Source: JAPUME01 sp964605715 (lineage in GTDB: Bacteria; Acidobacteriota; Terriglobia; UBA7540; JAPUME01). Taken from it: a stretch of 16,586 nucleotides of DNA. Positions 14,122 to 16,586 of the stretch are shown piece after piece. The stretch covers positions 1 to 16,586 of the forward strand of contig CAZSDV010000048.1 in assembly GCA_964605715.1 (NCBI GenBank). Direction: 5' to 3'. The notes under the pieces were generated by a model, which searched no databases, was not told the DNA's origin, and saw only the letters and a list, made by a program, of their open reading frames with translations. Position 1 is the stretch's first letter; each line of letters opens with the position of its first letter. A program made the position numbers and the translations under genes.

Positions 14122-15102
14122 ATGCAACGTAGATCATTTATTGGTGGATTGACCCTGGGAGCAATTTCAGGATGGGCACAAGCAGGAAAGGGAACCCGCA
14201 AAGAGGACCTAGTTAAGCCAGGTGACATTCCAAAGCGTAGTTTTGGAAAAACTGGCGAGAGTCTAACCGTCATTGGTCAAGCGGGAGGCCGATTTCCGCT
14301 AATCTCTGAGGAAGCCGCTAAGGCCTTAGTGTTGCGTGCGTATGACCTAGGAATCAATTACTTTGACAACGCGCATAGCTATTGGGATGGGCACTCCGAA
14401 GAAGTGTATGGGATGGTTCTGCCACCCTTCAGAAAAGATGTTTTTATTACTACCAAATCAACACAACGTTCTAGAAAAGGGGCTATGGCTGAATTGAATC
14501 TTTCTTTAAGGCGCCTACGCACTGATTACGTGGATCTTTGGCAAATACACAGCGTAGATGAGATGGAAGAGGTTGAGCAGATATTTAGACCAGGTGGAGC
14601 TATAGAAGCTTTTGAGGCTGCCAAGAAAGCTGGAAAGTGCCGGTTTATAGGTTTTACTGGACATCGTGACCCAGAAGTTCATCTGGCGATGCTTCGAGCT
14701 TACGATAAGTACGATTCGATCTTGATGCCACTCAGCATTGCAGATCACGGTTACCTGAGTTTTGAAAAGAGAGTTTTGCCAGTGGCTGTTAAGCGCGGAA
14801 TGGGAATTCAAGGGATGAAGAATTTCTGTAACGCTAAGCTCTTGCAGTCATTTAGTGCAGCTGATTGTCTTAGCTATGTATTGAGTCTCCCCATTCACTG
14901 TACAGCTATTGGTTGTACGACCACAGGTCAACTGGAAGATGACGTTCGTATTTCCCAGCGGTTCAAATCTTTTTCTGAGGAAAAAATGGTTTTACTGCGA
15001 GCCCGGGCCGACCGAATTTCTGGTCCCTTCCTGGAGGATTGGAAGAGAAACGTGAAGCCTAAATTAGCAATGGCTTCACGATCCGAATACGGCGGTAGCT
15101 AG
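14122..15102 (+). CDS. Tat-signal aldo/keto reductase
   Basis: The product has 326 residues, and its ATG follows GAGGGGG. Residues 3-8 (RRSFIG) form a short twin-arginine motif followed by a hydrophobic stretch (GLTLGAISGWAQA), so export through Tat is likely, although the signal is short. The aldo/keto reductase barrel starts with PKRSFGKTGESLTVIGQAGG. The catalytic tetrad is complete: Asp82 and Tyr87 (FDNAHSYW), Lys112 (TTKST) and His143 (LWQIHS). CRFIGFTGHRDPE and the C-terminal LPIHCTAIGCTTTGQLEDDV are typical of the group. Members reduce aldehydes or ketones, or oxidise sugars, with NAD(P)H; an exported form probably keeps its cofactor after folding in the cytoplasm. The gene stands alone behind its own promoter. 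No natural substrate can be named. Confidence 0.85.
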   Translation: MQRRSFIGGLTLGAISGWAQAGKGTRKEDLVKPGDIPKRSFGKTGESLTVIGQAGGRFPLISEEAAKALVLRAYDLGINYFDNAHSYWDGHSEEVYGMVLPPFRKDVFITTKSTQRSRKGAMAELNLSLRRLRTDYVDLWQIHSVDEMEEVEQIFRPGGAIEAFEAAKKAGKCRFIGFTGHRDPEVHLAMLRAYDKYDSILMPLSIADHGYLSFEKRVLPVAVKRGMGIQGMKNFCNAKLLQSFSAADCLSYVLSLPIHCTAIGCTTTGQLEDDVRISQRFKSFSEEKMVLLRARADRISGPFLEDWKRNVKPKLAMASRSEYGGS

Positions 15103-15207
15103 TTGCTCCTTGGGACCTGAAAAGCATTGGGAGAAGTAAGTCTTGCTTGATACGTGATACTGACCACCATTGAGGCTCGGTGCTCTTGCCGGGTTAACGG
15201 TTACCTT

Positions 15208-15567
15208 CTAAATTAAAAGCCAGATCAATACTCCTAAGGCTAAGACAAGGGCGAGAACACTTAGGATAAGGCTGGCGCGCAATTGAAAGTGAACTCGCTG
15301 AAGTAGACTTGCCAGATTCTGAAGCTGCTCACCAAGTTGGGCGGTGAGTTGGTTGTCGTCTTCACGTAGCGATTCTAGTTGTTGGAGCCTCCCTCTGATC
15401 TGGTGGATTTCCCCAGGCCGTAAGGGCGTATCTGGGTCAAGTGTAGGGGAGGAAGAGGGCCTGTTTTCTGGCCGCTTGCTACCCATTTTGCGCTGCCTGT
15501 ATTCACGAGCTAACTTAGCAGCTTCTGTGAGCCCAACGAATACAGTCCACCAAGGAACACCAGGCAT
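15208..15567 (-). CDS. Tail-anchored coiled-coil protein, unknown function
   Basis: This 119-residue protein starts at ATG 15567 with GGGGAG upstream. The N-terminal 30 residues contain a basic helix (AAKLAREYRQRKMGSKR). A Pro/Ser-rich linker and a long Leu/Gln-rich amphipathic helix (about 53-94: EIHQIRGRLQQLESLREDDN and LTAQLGEQLQNLASLLQRVH) follow, with heptad spacing of a coiled coil. The last 22-24 residues are one hydrophobic helix (LILSVLALVLALGVLIWLLI), so the protein is probably tail-anchored with its coiled coil in the cytoplasm. I do not recognise a family. It converges on the aldo/keto reductase gene. Confidence 0.65.
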   Translation of the reverse strand: MPGVPWWTVFVGLTEAAKLAREYRQRKMGSKRPENRPSSSPTLDPDTPLRPGEIHQIRGRLQQLESLREDDNQLTAQLGEQLQNLASLLQRVHFQLRASLILSVLALVLALGVLIWLLI

Positions 15568-15756
15568 ATTTTCTCCCCGAGCTTAAACTAACTACCTTCT
15601 CGCTGCTTAGGATTTTATGCTCTACGGCCTTGTCTAGCAAGAGGCTTTCAGTACCTTAGAGTTTTAATGACCCGATCTCACGGCAGATTCCTCCTTCTAT
15701 GCCAATATTTCATCGGCAAGTGGTATGGTGAGTGGAGGATTACTTCTTGGCTTCAG

Positions 15757-15786
15757 TTGACATGCTGTTTGAGTGGGTGCTAAAAA
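15757..15786 (+). promoter_or_regulatory. Likely promoter of tRNA-His
   Basis: A consensus TTGACA at 15757-15762 is followed, after 18 bases, by TAAAAA (15781-15786), a four-of-six -10 match. Transcription from here would give a leader of about 70 bases before the mature tRNA. The perfect -35 is the main support; the -10 is weak. Confidence 0.35.
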
Positions 15787-15862
15787 GGGTAGCGATAGCG
15801 TGACGCGCGCTTCGTGCACACCACATTCCAAGCCGATCGGAGCCTGCTATTTACGCTTTTAT

Positions 15863-15936
15863 GGTGAGCGTAGCTCAGTTGGTAGAGCTCCAGATTGTGG
15901 TTCTGGATGTCGCGGGTTCGAGTCCCGTCGCTCACC
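15863..15936 (+). tRNA. tRNA-His (anticodon GTG)
   Basis: The cloverleaf is complete. The acceptor stem GTGAGCG (15864-15870) pairs with CGCTCAC (15929-15935). The D arm is TAGCTCAGTTGGTAGAGCT. The anticodon stem CCAGA/TCTGG encloses loop TTGTGGT with anticodon GTG at 15897-15899, and the T arm loop is TTCGAGT. The extra G at 15863 pairs with C at 15936: this G(-1)-C73 pair is the identity element of histidine tRNA, which confirms the assignment. The CCA end is not encoded (CCT follows), so it must be added after transcription. The AT-rich segment of unlike composition begins about 45 bases downstream. Confidence 0.95.
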
Positions 15937-16162
15937 CCTCCCTTCCTTAATTTTTTATCTAGGGCCGTACGTTCTCACTCATTAAAAGTAAATCAATAAG
16001 GGTCTCGCTTTTACTCAAAAACAGAAAATCTACAACAATAAAGATTTTTCACTCAAAATTAATTTCTTAGTTCTTCTAAATGAATTATTATAATTGCTTG
16101 AAATTTCAGCTACGATAAAAGTTTTACCTTTATTTATAACTTTCTTCCCAATTTTAAAAATA

Positions 16163-16363
16163 TCATTTTTTTGTAAGTTTTTTTGCAAGTGAACTTATCC
16201 TTTTATCGTCTCTATAAATTTTAGATAATATAATTGCAGTCCTCTCAGGAGCTTTATCGAAAGAGAGTCTTAAAATATTCATCCAATTAATATTATTTTT
16301 TCCTCTAATTTTTTCAATTTTATCAATTATTTTAAAGTAATAATCTTTATTTTTTTTTTTCAT
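16163..16363 (-). CDS. Small Lys/Ile-rich protein, unknown function
   Basis: The product has 66 residues from ATG 16363; the frame stays open to 16402, but that would overlap the preceding acyltransferase stop by 14 bases. The sequence begins MKKKNKDYYFKII and includes NNINWMNILRLSFDKAPERT and IILSKIYRDDKRISSLAKKL, which looks like a small folded helical protein and not random translation. I do not recognise the family. It lies 25 bases downstream of the acyltransferase end on the same strand, so the two could be co-transcribed. Codon use (AAA, ATA, AAT dominant) fits its AT-rich surroundings and not the rest of the window. An 11-A run right after the start codon is prone to sequencing error. 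Confidence 0.55.
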   Translation of the reverse strand: MKKKNKDYYFKIIDKIEKIRGKNNINWMNILRLSFDKAPERTAIILSKIYRDDKRISSLAKKLTKK

Positions 16364-16388
16364 AACATAATAAGTTATATTCTTGTAT

Positions 16389-16586
16389 CTAATATTTCTC
16401 AAATCCTATCAACCTAGAGGGTGTTCCAAAAACTATTGCTTTCTTACTTGTAATGTTTTTGGATACTACTGTGGTTGGCATAATTCTAGAACCCTCTTTA
16501 ACTTTTATATTTTCTAAAACAGAGCTTCTAAATCCAATATAAGTATTTTTTTCTTACCGGGTTACAGGCAACCGTGTTTACCAAAG
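16389..16586 (-). CDS. C-terminal end of a hexapeptide-repeat sugar O-acyltransferase (partial, apparently frameshifted)
   Basis: The last 54 codons read on the minus strand as NTYIGFRSSVLENIKVKEGS, then RIMPTTVVSKNITSKKAIVF and GTPSRLIGFEKY, ending TAG at 16389. The V/I-G...I turns and the final G-T-P-S-R-L-I match the end of left-handed beta-helix acyltransferases of the NeuD/PglD type, where the last motif is usually G-N-P-A-[RK]-[VIL]-I. These enzymes acetylate amino-sugars for surface glycans. Upstream, a stop (16554-16556) blocks the frame next to a run of seven A's (T's at 16546-16552). Dropping one A joins the frame to VNTVACNPVR, so an indel in the homopolymer or a chimeric end is likely. 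Most of the gene lies beyond the window. Confidence 0.55.

Larger units (their letters stand above)
15980..16586. other. AT-rich segment of foreign composition
   Basis: From about 15,980 to the window end, G and C become scarce: long runs of A and T, TTTTT tracts and Lys/Ile/Asn-rich coding. This differs sharply from the preceding 15.9 kb. The change occurs just past tRNA-His. The segment carries two minus-strand coding stretches related to surface polysaccharide or unknown functions, and from 15,980 to 16,162 no gene is seen. No integrase or tRNA-end repeat is visible, so a genomic island and a chimeric contig join both remain possible. Confidence 0.7.

Noticed and set aside
15773..15985. 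70-codon plus-strand open frame covering tRNA-His
   Set aside because: It reads straight through the tRNA gene, which is unambiguous by structure and by the G(-1)-C73 pair.

Overview
The window looks like part of a metagenome-assembled or single-cell scaffold from a free-living, Gram-negative-type heterotroph. Most of it has a balanced base composition. It is rich in exported proteins: Tat-signal Gfo/Idh/MocA oxidoreductases, a DUF1080 protein, NHL and other beta-propellers, a Tat-signal LarA homologue and a Tat-signal aldo/keto reductase. This repertoire is common in Acidobacteriota and Planctomycetota and their relatives, but no marker gene here fixes the phylum. A run of 10 Ns at 8290-8299 shows that this is a scaffold.

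Layout. 1-4768 (plus strand): the tail of an SDR dehydrogenase, a lipoprotein beta-propeller, a three-gene cluster of small membrane or periplasmic proteins of unknown function (one with a triplicated domain), then a Tat-exported Gfo/Idh/MocA oxidoreductase followed by a DUF1080 (3-keto-glycoside hydrolase type) protein. 4821-11652 (minus strand): an NHL-repeat propeller, a Tat-signal propeller, a LarA-like nickel-pincer racemase homologue interrupted by an assembly artefact, a second Tat Gfo/Idh/MocA oxidoreductase, an RraA-family aldolase and a small secreted protein. 11856-13582 (minus strand): a terminator, glutathione-independent formaldehyde dehydrogenase (fdhA) and an HbpS/GlcG-family protein. 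14122-15102 (plus strand): a Tat-signal aldo/keto reductase behind a 539-base non-coding gap. 15208-15567 (minus strand): a membrane-anchored coiled-coil protein. 15863-15936: tRNA-His. From about 15,980 the DNA becomes strikingly AT-rich and carries a small unknown gene and the tail of a sugar O-acyltransferase, both minus strand.

How the genes may work together (inference). The Gfo/Idh/MocA plus DUF1080 pair fits oxidation of glycosides at C3 followed by cleavage of the 3-keto product in the periplasm. RraA, the LarA homologue, fdhA and the aldo/keto reductase fit breakdown of small oxo- and hydroxy-acids, aldehydes and one-carbon units from plant- or algae-derived material. The propellers may be exported binding or lyase-like proteins.

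The most notable points are: (1) a fragment of a type I restriction gene (hsdR) spliced with an N-gap into the larA-like gene through a short shared word, which looks like an assembly chimaera; (2) a LarA homologue that carries a Tat signal and keeps the residues that bind the nickel-pincer cofactor; (3) the uncharacterised cluster 1327-2618; (4) the abrupt AT-rich segment next to tRNA-His, which is either a genomic island or a contig mis-join. I found no convincing new defence or mobile system.
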